From assembly GCA_903895725.1 (NCBI GenBank), contig CAITUV010000044.1, positions 62,001 through 126,000 of the forward strand: a stretch of DNA of 64,000 nucleotides. Reading direction: 5' to 3'. Position numbers and translations under genes: made by a program. Shown one piece after another: positions 35,901 to 43,938 of the stretch. The DNA comes from an uncultured Myxococcales bacterium. Lineage in GTDB: Bacteria; Myxococcota_A; UBA9042; CAIXZC01. Below the pieces are notes generated by a model. It ran no database searches. It was given only the letters and a program-made list of their open reading frames with translations, and was not told the origin of the DNA. The number at the start of each line of letters is the position of its first letter. The first letter of the stretch is position 1.

Positions 35901-36031
35901 AGAACCAGGTCGGTCGAGGCGGACACACAACCACGACGAACACCGCAAACCTCCGGGTATCCGCCCGCTACCCGCTTGACGGCATGGTGGGCGACTACAA
36001 TCGAGGCGTCCGCTGCTGCGACGACCTGTAG
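32927..36031 (+). CDS. Cys-rich repeat lipoprotein with C-terminal formylglycine-generating-enzyme-like domain
   Basis: A 1034-residue lipoprotein (Cys19 in GQTGC) after GGAGGGG. Residues 25-180 form an Asp/Pro-rich tether including two 7-residue repeats (DADSWKA). Residues about 185-760 hold many short Cys-rich repeats like the CTDC type (CDDGxxCTxDxC), with three CGxxxCGGxCG modules. The last 270 residues form a sulfatase-modifying/FGE-like domain: GGFMMGC, YYIDELEVKASDFANF, RMCTEAEWEKAARGTDGRKY, MLGNIVEWVEDD and a final RGVRCCDDL. Enzymatic FGE Cys residues cannot be assigned, so it may be a binding fold. Surface anchoring is inferred from the lipobox. Confidence 0.8.
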   Translation: MRIQLACVLALTVLGQTGCLQKPSGEGAGSTDADSWKADADSWKGDQDGTDVAGEAIMPPADLSGDPGIPSDLLELAVEAAAPTDAPQPAELPDGTAVPDAPLVPDVPTVDAPDVMELPEIIDQVQPPDGMDLADQPAPDAVLDTAQEEAGADTQAGPDESSQDSEVPADVSEDVSDAAPCVPDCSGKQCGTDGCGGTCGTCDDGVPCTDDQCTEQGQCAFPFNQAPCDDGNECTADDVCVEGLCTGTWLPPEALVALECVCYSDDDCKPLQDENPCNGALFCQPVAPPGLLGFCAVLPESVPVCGDLLYCNGIEVCVENQGCAPGALDWSDGIDCTQDLCDEENDVLVHSPDDSLCDDSNPCTNDMCHTLTGCQNLPNTFLCDDADPCTQHDVCAGGTCIGSDPLACDDGKACTVDSCVPGQGCAFVPEDSKCDDANPCTTDVCDPLEGCVHEPIAGECSDLDPCTVGDSCQDGVCVPGGSALDCLDAHSCTEDYCVKGIGCVHLPKDGPCDDSNPCTDDTCDSDLGCQYAPNAASCDDLDACTAGDLCSGGICSGPAPASCDDAVACTVDTCKSPTGCVHTPDHEQCTDSVPCTVNTCDKVKGCTFPPSDLLCNDNIPCTVDTCDAAAGCKFTPNNGLCNDSNGCTVDSCNAATGCVFTPTVDYQNDPNNCGWCGNKCTPVTQMCSGGKCVCAPQCAGKQCGDNSCGGSCGACNSPAVCFNTTCCTPKCTGKVCGDNGCGGVCGTCGGTTTCINGGCYQTGCSNGKCLVTPGGFMMGCNAAVDTQCYASEYPYHEVILGGYYIDELEVKASDFANFLKTNNNNCGNPCITDGQAGANVVKLSGVWQAASGKGNYPANMVTWAGAWHYCLWVGKRMCTEAEWEKAARGTDGRKYPWGNSPLDCNHAALGNIGAAGCPTNMLPVGSKPSGKSPYGAQDMLGNIVEWVEDDFICNFYCKGNGGSNNTDHNCSCSGQNPYQNPWYDPLGFIMGQNQVGRGGHTTTTNTANLRVSARYPLDGMVGDYNRGVRCCDDL

Positions 36032-36128
36032 GCCACCGGGCGGCTGACGCCGGCCCTTCCGACTCCCCCCTCGGTTCTGAGCCAGCCCCCTCCCCGTGAT
36101 CCGGGTCGCTTGCCATGGCAGCTTCTTC

Positions 36129-36157
36129 TTGACGCCACCAGCATCCTTGCCTAAGGT
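36129..36157 (+). promoter_or_regulatory. Sigma-70 promoter for the secreted 180-residue protein
   Basis: TTGACG (36129-36134), 17 bases, TAAGGT (36152-36157). The ATG at 36191 follows after a CCGGAGG ribosome site. Confidence 0.55.
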
Positions 36158-36190
36158 CGAGGGGAACGCATCATCCAACCGGAGGTTTAC

Positions 36191-36733
36191 ATGCGTAAGC
36201 TGGCTATGCTGTTTCTCGTGCTGTTCGTCGCATTCCCCCTCTCCGCCCAGGCCGAATGGCCCGAGGGCGTAGCCGCCGTGCAGGTCGAGAAGGGGAAGAC
36301 AGTGGAAGTGAAGGGTAACCTCGAGACGGGAAAGCTCATAGAAGATCTCACGTTCGCTTCGAAAAGCAGCGTGGCCTGCTTCCCTGCCACGCAGAACGAG
36401 AAGTTCCGTGGCAACCACGTGTTCTTCTCTACCCAGATTCCGCCCCAGTCGATCATGAAGATCACCGTGATTCCGGACGACACCTCGGCAGACATGAGCC
36501 TGTACGCCTACGAGATCGGCACCAACAACTTCACGCTGCCGCCGGACCTCGCCCAGTGCGTCACGTGCGAGGCTGAGCACAAGTGGGACCGCCCCAAGAA
36601 GGGCAAGACCCAGGATCACACCCGCACCGTTTCGGTCAACGCGATCAGGAACCCGTACAACGTCGTGATTGGCGTAGCCGGCCCCACGGGGGTGACGGCC
36701 GGAGCGTTTACCCTGAAGATCGAGCTGCAGTAG
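36191..36733 (+). CDS. Small secreted protein, function unknown
   Basis: A 180-residue protein with a clear signal peptide (MRKLAMLFLVLFVAFPLSA, cleavage near AQA-EW). The mature part is beta-rich: AVQVEKGKTVEVKGNLETG, IMKITVIPDDTSADMSLYAY and, at the end, NVVIGVAGPTGVTAGAFTLK, reminiscent of a pre-peptidase C-terminal (PPC)-type beta-sandwich. A CVTC pair could form a disulfide or bind metal. No family is recognised with confidence. It has its own promoter and is followed 85 bases later by the nucleoside phosphorylase. Confidence 0.72.
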   Translation: MRKLAMLFLVLFVAFPLSAQAEWPEGVAAVQVEKGKTVEVKGNLETGKLIEDLTFASKSSVACFPATQNEKFRGNHVFFSTQIPPQSIMKITVIPDDTSADMSLYAYEIGTNNFTLPPDLAQCVTCEAEHKWDRPKKGKTQDHTRTVSVNAIRNPYNVVIGVAGPTGVTAGAFTLKIELQ

Positions 36734-36818
36734 GCAAGGGAATCTGGTTGCCGGGCACGTTCGTGTGTCCCCGGCAGGGATGGGCGGAATCGGCGGATGC
36801 GGTGCACAGGAGGGTTCC

Positions 36819-37733
36819 ATGAGGTCTGACATCACGGTCGAGAACGGTCGTGCGTACCACATCGGCGTCGCTCCTCACGAGATCGCACCGCGCATATTCC
36901 AGGTGGGAGATCCGGCCCGGGCCTACAAGGTGGCCGACCGGTTCGAGCGGGTGGATTTCGAGTGCAGGAACCGGGAATTCGTGACGCTGACCGGGCTGCT
37001 CGGGGGGAGGCCGGCGACGGTCATGGGCACGGGCATCGGCCACGACAATGTGGAGATTGCGCTGCTGGAGGCCTACACGCTGCTGGCCTTCGACCTGTCC
37101 ACCGGGATGCGCAAGGCGGTAGTCCCTCCCATCTCGGTGTTGCGTATCGGTACCTCCGGGGGAGCACAGCCGGACGTGGAGCCGGGGACTCTTGGAATCA
37201 CTTCCTACGCTCTGGGGCTCGACACGACGGGGATCTACTGGAACGTCCCGCTGCCCGACGACACGGCGGGCAAGCTCGAGGTCGCGGCTCGCAGACTACT
37301 TGGCGAGGCCACCGTCCCGGACTCCCGGTTTGCCGGCTGGATCTCTCCCTATGCGTCACGGGCAACACCCGAGATCGTACGGCTGCTGGAGCACTCCGCC
37401 CGGACCGTCGCTCCCCGGTTTCCCCAGGTGACGGGGGTGACCGTGGCCGCTCCGGGCTTCTATGGGGCTTCGGGTCGCCATATCGAAGGGCTCTCGCTTT
37501 CCGTACCCGGGATCAAGATGGTTTGCGCTGCCATCGAGGCGGGCGGCCATCGTGTGGTGAACTTCGAGATGGAGTCGAGCCTCATCTTCCACCTGGCGCA
37601 GGGACTGGGATGGCGTGCGGGTACCATCTGTCCGATCATCTCGAACCCGATGCGACACGGGGTCGTGATGGACTACCGCCCGTGCGTACAGGCCGCGATC
37701 GATGTCGCTGTTGCCACCATGCAGATCCTGTAG
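36819..37733 (+). CDS. Nucleoside phosphorylase (uridine phosphorylase-like)
   Basis: A 304-residue member of the PNP/UDP phosphorylase family. Family motifs seen are VGDPARAYKVADRF, VMGTGIGHDNVEIAL, VLRIGTSGG, with the substrate-binding VVNFEMESSLIFHLA near residue 245. This order and the FEMES motif match uridine phosphorylases more than purine enzymes. It cleaves nucleosides to base and ribose 1-phosphate in salvage. The ATG follows CAGGAGGG. The following lipoprotein gene begins 48 bases on. Confidence 0.87.
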   Translation: MRSDITVENGRAYHIGVAPHEIAPRIFQVGDPARAYKVADRFERVDFECRNREFVTLTGLLGGRPATVMGTGIGHDNVEIALLEAYTLLAFDLSTGMRKAVVPPISVLRIGTSGGAQPDVEPGTLGITSYALGLDTTGIYWNVPLPDDTAGKLEVAARRLLGEATVPDSRFAGWISPYASRATPEIVRLLEHSARTVAPRFPQVTGVTVAAPGFYGASGRHIEGLSLSVPGIKMVCAAIEAGGHRVVNFEMESSLIFHLAQGLGWRAGTICPIISNPMRHGVVMDYRPCVQAAIDVAVATMQIL

Positions 37734-37781
37734 TACCTTCCGCACCGTCAGTCTTCCTGCTTTACATCCGGAGGTAATTAC

Positions 37782-40313
37782 ATGAAGAAGCGGGTTCTGG
37801 GCGCGTTGTGGGTCATGGTGATTCTGGCGGGTTGCGGTGGAGGGAGCGGCGGAGGAGGGACCGACGTGCCCGGAAACGGCGGCAATGATGCGGTTGGGGG
37901 TGATGTGACGCTCGAAGTGCCCCAGCTTCCGCCGTTCCAGCCGCCCGAGCAGAACGCCATCGTGGGCCAGGTGGTTTCCTCGACCGGACAGGGCGTCGAA
38001 GGCGTCACGGTGTCGACGGATGCGGGCACGGCCCCGGCAACGACCAACTATGATGGCTTCTATTCGATTGCGGACGTGCCGGCAAAGGACCGCATCGTGC
38101 TCTCGTTCGAGGCCACTGGATTCCTGCCTGCGACGAAGATCGGGAGTATGACCGAGGGCCTCCGGATCACGGTCAACGCCATCCTGCTGCCTCGCGCCGC
38201 GGCACAGCCGGTCGAGGCGGGGCTTGCGACCTTCGAGCATGCCACCGTGGCCATCGACAACGCTGCAATCGTGGACAAGGATGGAAAGCCCGCAACCGGC
38301 AAGACCAGCGTCCGTGTCACCCCCATTCCCATTCGCGGGGCCAAGTCCGTGGCCGTCCCGGGTGATTTCTCCGCAATCACGGAGGCCGGCGGGGACGCCC
38401 GGCTCGAAACCTTTGCCATGTCCGACTTCCAGCTTGTCGACGAGAGCGGCGCCGAGCTGGCCATCGGCGACGGGAAGACAGCGGACATCGAGATTCTGTT
38501 GCCAGCGGACACCACCCTCAAGGAGGGGGACACGGTACCCGCCTGGCATTTCGACAAGGCCTCGGGGAAGTGGAACGAGGAGGGTACGGGCACGGTCGTG
38601 AAGTACTCTCAGGACCCGGAGCGCCTGGCGTTCAAGGCTACGGTGAGCCACTTCTCCACGTGGAACTGCGACAAGCCCATGGAGACGACGTGCGTTTCGG
38701 GCCAGGTGAAGCTGTGCGACGGAACTCCCGCCGCAGGTGCGGATCTCCGTGGCGAAGGGGTTGACTATGACGGCTCCTCGACCGGGTTTGCATCCGGGGA
38801 CGGCAGCTTCTGCATCCCGGTGAAGACCGGTGCCACCGTCTCGCTCACGGCGGCCTACGGGTTCGGTGCGGACCGCCTGGTCGGCCAGGTCTTGGTGACC
38901 TCGGGCTCCGATCCGTCGGAGTGTCCCGGCCCCTGCACCAATGCGGACATCACGCTCCCCTGCACCCCCGAGGACTCCCCGCTCGACTGCGACGACACTT
39001 TCTTTGCGGGATGCAAGTCCTGCGTCAAAGGCCGCGTCGTCGGTGGCGACGGCGTCCCCAGAGCCGCTGTGATCAAGGCCTCCATGGGCACGTCCAGCTT
39101 CACCGTCGTGACCGATGACAAGGGCAACTACTGCGCTCCAGCGGCCCAGGGTGCGCTGGTCACCCTCTCGGCAACGGGCTCGCTCGGCGAATCGGGTGTG
39201 GTCACGGCCATGCCGCAGAACGCGGGCAAGTGCCCGGACTGCGAGGCAGCCCCGGACATCGTGCTCAGCGATGCTCCGACCTCGGGAGAAGAGGACGGGA
39301 TCGACTTCGGCTCGTGCGGGACCGATGTCGACGGGATCACCCTCAGCTCCGTGATTGCCAACGGTGCTGACCCGAGGCTTGGAGAAATCGATACGGGATG
39401 GGTCACGGTCTATGACGCCGGTGCCGGCTCGGACGAATCCCACTGGAGGCTCGAGCTCCAATTCATCAAGGCCGGCACGGCCAACCCCGGTGGCAGCGCC
39501 ACGGCAACCATCTACCTCGATCTCGATGCCGCACCGACCGGGGGGGGCACTTACGCGGTGGAGGCCACGGAGGGCTATGTGCTCCACGGAACTGCGGACT
39601 CGGCAGTCGGGGGAATGACGGGGCTCGGCAACGAAACCTACCTGGTCGGCGGCGGCGACACCACCGTCGTGGGCGCAGGCTTCATCCAGCTGGACCAGGG
39701 ATTCTCCAAGGTGGGAGACCCCGTGACCGGCTCCTTTAGCCTCACCCTCGCGTCGGAATGTGCACCGCGTGATGCGACGCTGACCCTGGCCGGATCGCTC
39801 TCCACGACCGTGCACGATCCGACGAGCGTCATCCCCGGCTTCGGCTGGACTCCGGACTCGCCCGAATTCAGGTACTGGGTCTGCAGCCTGTATGACCTCT
39901 TCGTGCTCTCCTCCTCCATCCAGGGCTACCAGGGGGCCGTCCAGATCCTGCTCGATGGTGCTCTGTCCCCTGCGGGCGATGCCACATTCATGAACTACGC
40001 CAAGTATGACTGGGAGGACGACCGGTTCAGCCTCGCCTTCTACGGTCAGGACCTGACCCTGATGCTCACGGTAGACAACCCCGTCGATGGCTCCAATCCG
40101 CTCTCGAGCGGAACGCTGATGTTCTCCAGCAACAACGACTGCTTCTACGATAAGAAGGCCGGCTCTGTGACGATTTCCGGTATCGGTGATGGAGTGACCG
40201 AACCGTGGCTCACCGGCTCCTTCGACGTGGACTTCACCAAGAGCTCGTTTGCCGAGGGGAGCTGCCCGGACCACAAAGTGAGCGGCCAGTTCGGCGCCGC
40301 TGTGTGCCGGTAG
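37782..40313 (+). CDS. Lipoprotein with carboxypeptidase-regulatory-like domains
   Basis: An 843-residue lipoprotein (Cys18 in ILAGC) with a Gly-rich spacer and ATG after CCGGAGG. It has at least three beta-sandwich modules of the carboxypeptidase-regulatory-like type: residues about 58-125 (IVGQVVSSTGQGVEGVTVST), 305-360 (CVSGQVKLCDGTPAAGADL) and 410-470 (VKGRVVGGDGVPRAAVIKA). Residues 135-300 resemble the FAM171/CILP extracellular region, ending VSHFSTWN. The C-terminal 350 residues are beta-rich without a known family. Probably a structural or binding surface protein; no enzyme signature. Confidence 0.75.
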   Translation: MKKRVLGALWVMVILAGCGGGSGGGGTDVPGNGGNDAVGGDVTLEVPQLPPFQPPEQNAIVGQVVSSTGQGVEGVTVSTDAGTAPATTNYDGFYSIADVPAKDRIVLSFEATGFLPATKIGSMTEGLRITVNAILLPRAAAQPVEAGLATFEHATVAIDNAAIVDKDGKPATGKTSVRVTPIPIRGAKSVAVPGDFSAITEAGGDARLETFAMSDFQLVDESGAELAIGDGKTADIEILLPADTTLKEGDTVPAWHFDKASGKWNEEGTGTVVKYSQDPERLAFKATVSHFSTWNCDKPMETTCVSGQVKLCDGTPAAGADLRGEGVDYDGSSTGFASGDGSFCIPVKTGATVSLTAAYGFGADRLVGQVLVTSGSDPSECPGPCTNADITLPCTPEDSPLDCDDTFFAGCKSCVKGRVVGGDGVPRAAVIKASMGTSSFTVVTDDKGNYCAPAAQGALVTLSATGSLGESGVVTAMPQNAGKCPDCEAAPDIVLSDAPTSGEEDGIDFGSCGTDVDGITLSSVIANGADPRLGEIDTGWVTVYDAGAGSDESHWRLELQFIKAGTANPGGSATATIYLDLDAAPTGGGTYAVEATEGYVLHGTADSAVGGMTGLGNETYLVGGGDTTVVGAGFIQLDQGFSKVGDPVTGSFSLTLASECAPRDATLTLAGSLSTTVHDPTSVIPGFGWTPDSPEFRYWVCSLYDLFVLSSSIQGYQGAVQILLDGALSPAGDATFMNYAKYDWEDDRFSLAFYGQDLTLMLTVDNPVDGSNPLSSGTLMFSSNNDCFYDKKAGSVTISGIGDGVTEPWLTGSFDVDFTKSSFAEGSCPDHKVSGQFGAAVCR

Positions 40314-40340
40314 GCTCACCGTTCCCGCTCCGCCTCTTCG

Positions 40341-40970
40341 TCACGAATTCGACTTCCGCAACCCTTCTATGTCCTCGATCACGCGCTCCATCGCCCACTG
40401 GAAGCAGTACACGTGCACGGGGTGGTCGAGCTTCAGCTTGGGGAATGCCCGGCCCAGGGCTCTGTTCCATTCCGGCCAGTCAATCGCCGGTGACAGCGGT
40501 GCCAGCGACATGAACATCTCCGCCACGCGGCTGACGCTGTCCGGGAGGAAGCCGAACCCGGTCATCCGCCATCGGAGCACTTCGGCATACTCCGCCCAGG
40601 GGAGCACGTAGGCCACACCGGCCTCGTCCGCCAGGCAGGACTTGATGGCTTCCAGATCACCGCTCAGACAGGCCTCCAGCGTCATCTCGAAATTCGAGGC
40701 CAACGGCGTTCGCCCGATGGTCTCCGGCCAGGGTTCGGACAACCACGTGGTGCGACTGCGGTGAGCCAGATACACGCACTTGAGCGCCTCGGGCGAGACG
40801 TGCCGGAGCCTTGTCACCATCGCGATGCTGGACACGATGTCGTACATCGGCTCACATTGCTCGGGGACGTTCCGGGTGATCAGGGCATCCGGATGGACCT
40901 GCACCCCGGCTACGACAAGGGCAGCAGCTACTTGCTCCGCCGTGTAGCACTGGACCTTCAGGTGACCCAT
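40341..40970 (-). CDS. Protein of unknown function
   Basis: A 209-residue soluble protein, mostly helical (for example FEMTLEACLSGDLEAIKSCL and DSVSRVAEMFMSLAPLSPAI), with no membrane segment. The ATG at 40970 follows GGAGG; a GTG 12 bases upstream is possible but the GGAGG would then overlap it. No family is recognised. It converges on the preceding lipoprotein gene (28 bases between stops). It stands at the left edge of the accessory block, before the first rRNA-like repeats. Confidence 0.65.
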   Translation of the reverse strand: MGHLKVQCYTAEQVAAALVVAGVQVHPDALITRNVPEQCEPMYDIVSSIAMVTRLRHVSPEALKCVYLAHRSRTTWLSEPWPETIGRTPLASNFEMTLEACLSGDLEAIKSCLADEAGVAYVLPWAEYAEVLRWRMTGFGFLPDSVSRVAEMFMSLAPLSPAIDWPEWNRALGRAFPKLKLDHPVHVYCFQWAMERVIEDIEGLRKSNS

Positions 40971-41065
40971 CGTGGCCTCCACGCTTCCTGGTCATGCGAC
41001 TGCAGCACGAAGCATGCCAGAAGTGCCCGGTCGGTTCCAGCAGTGAGCTTGCACCTCTTCCCAGC

Positions 41066-41158
41066 GGCTACCTTGTTACGACTTTTCCAGTGTCGCGTCT
41101 TGGGGCAGTATTCGCAGCCCGCTGACCGCCGAAACCTGCGGCTACCTTGTTACGACTT
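41066..41158 (+). repeat. Two copies of a sequence complementary to the 16S rRNA 3' end
   Basis: GGCTACCTTGTTACGACTT occurs at 41066-41084 and 41140-41158. It is exactly the reverse complement of the conserved 16S rRNA segment at about positions 1492-1510 (E. coli numbering), the site of the common 1492R primer. No other rRNA sequence surrounds it, so it is not an rRNA gene fragment of useful length. A TTTTC(C/T) follows both copies. Confidence 0.9.
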
Positions 41159-41186
41159 TTCTGGTGCTCTCTGGGAGCCCGCCTGG

Positions 41187-42440
41187 TCAGGCATCGGGAT
41201 GTGTGGATGGATTTCGCCTCCGACGTGCACCGCCGGTGGCCTTCCCGCTCTCATCGTCCGCCAGCTCCTTCAACACGGTCCCCCATTGCCTCCAGGGGAT
41301 GAACTCAACGTCATTCGAGGTCCAGCGCTCCTCCCCCCCGTAGACCACCATGCGCCGCGTGGACGGGACATCGGATCCCGGAATCCCCTTCCTGGCCAGA
41401 TTCTGCAGAGTCGCTCCTGCTTCCGGCACCGCGGTCTTCCCCGACTTTGCCTCCACGGCCAGCATTCGTGAGCCACAGCGCACGAGCAGGTCGACCTCCA
41501 ACCCACTTCGATCCCGAAAGAAGCCGATGTCAAACGGGACGCCGGCATGAGAAAGCACCTTGGTCGCCTCACTGACCACCCAGCTCTCGAAGACTGCACC
41601 TCGAAGCGGATGCACAAGAAGCTGCTCCGGCTCCCGAATGCCCATGAGGTGGCACAGCAGTCCGGTGTCGTGGAAGTAGAGCTTGGGAGCCTTTACGGTC
41701 CGGCTGCTCAGGTACGGATGGTACGGACGGAGCTGGAACGCCAGGAATGCCGCATCAAGCACCGAGATCCAGGCCTTGGCGGTGTTGTGGGTGATGCCGG
41801 CATCGGCCCCCAGAGCGGACAGGTTGACGAGCTGCCCGGCCCGACCGGCAGCCAGGCGCAGGAAGGACTCGAAGGCCGTCAGGTCCCCCACGTTGAGAAG
41901 CTGCCTGACATCTCTCTCCACATACAGGCTCACGTACGGGGACAGCCATTCCTGGACCGGGATTCTGCGGTCGTGGATGGCCGGATACCCACCGGCCCAG
42001 AGTGCCTCGAAAAGATCCCCGGGTGGGTCGTCAAACCGTTGGACTTCGTCGAACGAGCAGGGCAGCAGACGGGCCACGGCGGAGCGTCCTGCCAGTGATT
42101 GGGACACGGACTGCATGAGCGAGAGGTTCTGGGATCCGGTCAGCACGTACCGGCCGGGACTGGGGTCCTTGTCCACGAGTCCCTGGAGGTAGGATGCGAG
42201 CTCCGGAACCCTCTGGACCTCGTCGAAGACTGCGCGCTCCCCTACCGATGCCAGGAACCCTCGGGGATCGGCTGCCGCGAACCGGCGCACATCGGGATCC
42301 TCCAGCGAGACGAGTGGACGGTCGGGGAAGCAGGCTGCGACAAGGGTGGACTTGCCGGATTGCCGGGGTCCGGTGACCGTCACCACCGGGAATCGGGATG
42401 CCGCCTTGAGCAATGTGGGGCTGAGGTCTCGCTCTATCAT
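41187..42440 (-). CDS. AAA_14 / DUF4143 ATPase-nuclease fusion protein
   Basis: A 417-residue protein. The AAA_14 ATPase part has Walker A GPRQSGKST (Gly24-Thr32), Walker B AVFDEVQRVP and sensor TGSQNLSLM. The C-terminal DUF4143 part contains a PD-(D/E)XK-like core, GLEVDLLVRCGSRMLAVEAK. Such proteins are common and scattered in genomes, with suggested roles in defence or in toxin-antitoxin-like behaviour, but no established function. Transcription appears leaderless: the -10 element ends six bases before the ATG and no ribosome site exists. Its 3' end abuts the 16S-complement repeats. Confidence 0.87.
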   Translation of the reverse strand: MIERDLSPTLLKAASRFPVVTVTGPRQSGKSTLVAACFPDRPLVSLEDPDVRRFAAADPRGFLASVGERAVFDEVQRVPELASYLQGLVDKDPSPGRYVLTGSQNLSLMQSVSQSLAGRSAVARLLPCSFDEVQRFDDPPGDLFEALWAGGYPAIHDRRIPVQEWLSPYVSLYVERDVRQLLNVGDLTAFESFLRLAAGRAGQLVNLSALGADAGITHNTAKAWISVLDAAFLAFQLRPYHPYLSSRTVKAPKLYFHDTGLLCHLMGIREPEQLLVHPLRGAVFESWVVSEATKVLSHAGVPFDIGFFRDRSGLEVDLLVRCGSRMLAVEAKSGKTAVPEAGATLQNLARKGIPGSDVPSTRRMVVYGGEERWTSNDVEFIPWRQWGTVLKELADDESGKATGGARRRRNPSTHPDA

Positions 42441-42446
42441 GACCGC

Positions 42447-42475
42447 AGAATAAGCCGCTCCGGGCTACTTGTCAA
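42447..42475 (-). promoter_or_regulatory. Sigma-70 promoter for a leaderless AAA_14 transcript
   Basis: Minus strand TTGACA (42475-42470), 17 bases, TATTCT (42452-42447). Transcription should begin at about the A of the ATG at 42440, leaving no untranslated leader. Confidence 0.65.
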
Positions 42476-42506
42476 TCCAATTCTCAATCAGCCAGAAGGC
42501 GGCGAC

Positions 42507-42541
42507 ACGACTTGGCCCTCCGGCCGCTCTTCCCCTGCGGC
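42507..42541 (+). repeat. Degraded copy of the 44-bp repeat unit
   Basis: ACGACTTGGCCCTCCGGCC followed by CTCTTCCCCTGCGG matches the spacer part of the 44-bp repeats at 51.3 kb with few changes. The GGCTACCTTGTT core has been lost after it. Confidence 0.6.
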
Positions 42542-42671
42542 CAGGCACCATCGTTCTTGACCGGAGCGCAGCGTTTCGCTCTGCTCGGCCGATGTTCGCC
42601 CGGGCCCGCCACGCAGCCTAACCATCGATAATCGCTGGCCTTTCTTTGCACAGCGGGCGACGATGTGCCCT

Positions 42672-42687
42672 TGGCACAGTGGTTGCA
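42672..42687 (+). promoter_or_regulatory. Sigma-54 (-24/-12) promoter
   Basis: TGGCAC (42672-42677), five bases, TTGCA (42683-42687): near-perfect consensus, with GG and GC ten bases apart. The lipoprotein ATG at 42748 lies about 50 bases after the predicted start. Such promoters need an activator of the kind encoded at 54187-55413. Confidence 0.75.
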
Positions 42688-42747
42688 GAGGTCTGCAGCG
42701 GGCACGGCAATCGGGCCGGATGCCGCACGGACCGGAGGGGATTGTCC

Positions 42748-43938
42748 ATGAAGAAGGAGAGAGTCGGAGTCGGTGCCATGCTGATGGGGTTGTGCCTGCT
42801 GGGATGCTGCTGTTCGACCGGGAAGATGGTGGCGGAACAGAACGGGCTGCCCAACGATATCGTTCGCACCCAGGGGGACGGTGTGGCGACGCCTGACATT
42901 GACGACCGGAGCACGGACAGGGTCCCGATACCGCCAGACGGCACTCCCGAGCCGCCGGATACGGGGAGGGAAAGACCTCCGGATGTCGCTGCAGAGACAT
43001 CCTCGGACGCAGCGTCGGAGACATCGCCTGATGTCGGCCCGGAGACCGTGCCGGCGGATTCCGCAGGAGAGGCTTGGCTCGACTGCGGCCATGGCGTGGT
43101 TCTGAAGGTGGGGACGGGAGAGGGAACCGAGTACCGGTTCTACCGAGGCACGCAGCACTTCCTGAGCCTCATCCACCTCGAGTCCGGGGCGCTGGTGCTG
43201 AGACCCCATCCGTCGCTCGCGGAGCTCGATGCCTGGGGATCCTCGTGCGCCCTGATGACCTTCCTCGCCGGTGCAGATGTCCGGGGTGCCCAGGCTCCGA
43301 TCATCCAGTGCACGGCCAAGGGCTTCAAGGTCGAGGCAGAGGGCGTCATCCCCATGGGCGCTACGGACGAGGCCGGAAGCTGGTCCTGGGACATGGAGAT
43401 GCGCTATCTCCCGGAGCAGGAGCGCGTGACCGGCAGCGGCATCTACAAGGTCAACATCGACTCTGCCGACGGCATCGCCCTGACCGACGCAAACCTGTAC
43501 CGTGTGACGTCGTCCTTCATGACAGATGTTCCTCTTCGGTCCGGAGGCATCGGCGACACGGGGGACATGTCGAAGGTCGAGGTCGACGGAGGCTCGTTCC
43601 AGTTCACCTGGGTGCCCGATGAGCAGCCGGGCTTCTTCCCCTCCGACCAGACGAACCGGCTGGAAGTGGAAGTCCTCGGGGCCTACAACGAGGTGGACAC
43701 GGCAGCACAGGGCTACGCACCAATCAAGCCCGCACACAAACCCACCATTCGCATCGTGCTCGAGACCGTCGACGGCAAACCGCTGCTCAGCTTCGGGGCG
43801 ATGTACGACCTGTCGGCAGCCACGCAGTTCTGGGCAGACAATGTTGGCGTCGTGGCATTGCGTTTGAAGCCGGTCGCTGGCGAGGCGCTCGAGCTGAAAG
43901 TCTCGTTCGACAGCGTGCCAGAGGGGCCGGTGCCGTGA
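42748..43938 (+). CDS. Lipoprotein of unknown function, probably sigma-54-controlled
   Basis: A 396-residue lipoprotein (lipobox CLLGC, Cys20, within three Cys) after GGAGGGG. An Asp/Pro/Glu-rich tether (residues 30-100) precedes a beta-rich domain, with segments such as YRFYRGTQHFLSLIHLESG, GSWSWDMEMRYLPEQERVTG and FQFTWVPDEQPGFFPSDQTN. No family is recognised. The sigma-54 promoter upstream means expression depends on an activator, in contrast to the housekeeping promoters of the other lipoprotein genes in the window. Confidence 0.68.
   Translation: MKKERVGVGAMLMGLCLLGCCCSTGKMVAEQNGLPNDIVRTQGDGVATPDIDDRSTDRVPIPPDGTPEPPDTGRERPPDVAAETSSDAASETSPDVGPETVPADSAGEAWLDCGHGVVLKVGTGEGTEYRFYRGTQHFLSLIHLESGALVLRPHPSLAELDAWGSSCALMTFLAGADVRGAQAPIIQCTAKGFKVEAEGVIPMGATDEAGSWSWDMEMRYLPEQERVTGSGIYKVNIDSADGIALTDANLYRVTSSFMTDVPLRSGGIGDTGDMSKVEVDGGSFQFTWVPDEQPGFFPSDQTNRLEVEVLGAYNEVDTAAQGYAPIKPAHKPTIRIVLETVDGKPLLSFGAMYDLSAATQFWADNVGVVALRLKPVAGEALELKVSFDSVPEGPVP

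Larger units (their letters stand above)
42441..42747. other. Divergent intergenic region (307 bases)
   Basis: The gap between the divergent AAA_14 gene and the lipoprotein gene contains a minus-strand sigma-70 promoter (42447-42475), a degraded copy of the 51.3-kb repeat (42507-42541) and a plus-strand sigma-54 promoter (42672-42687). No small gene is visible. Confidence 0.65.

Noticed and set aside
37356..40319. Minus-strand frame of 987 codons
   Set aside because: Antisense to the lipoprotein at 37782 and part of the phosphorylase; no recognisable domain.
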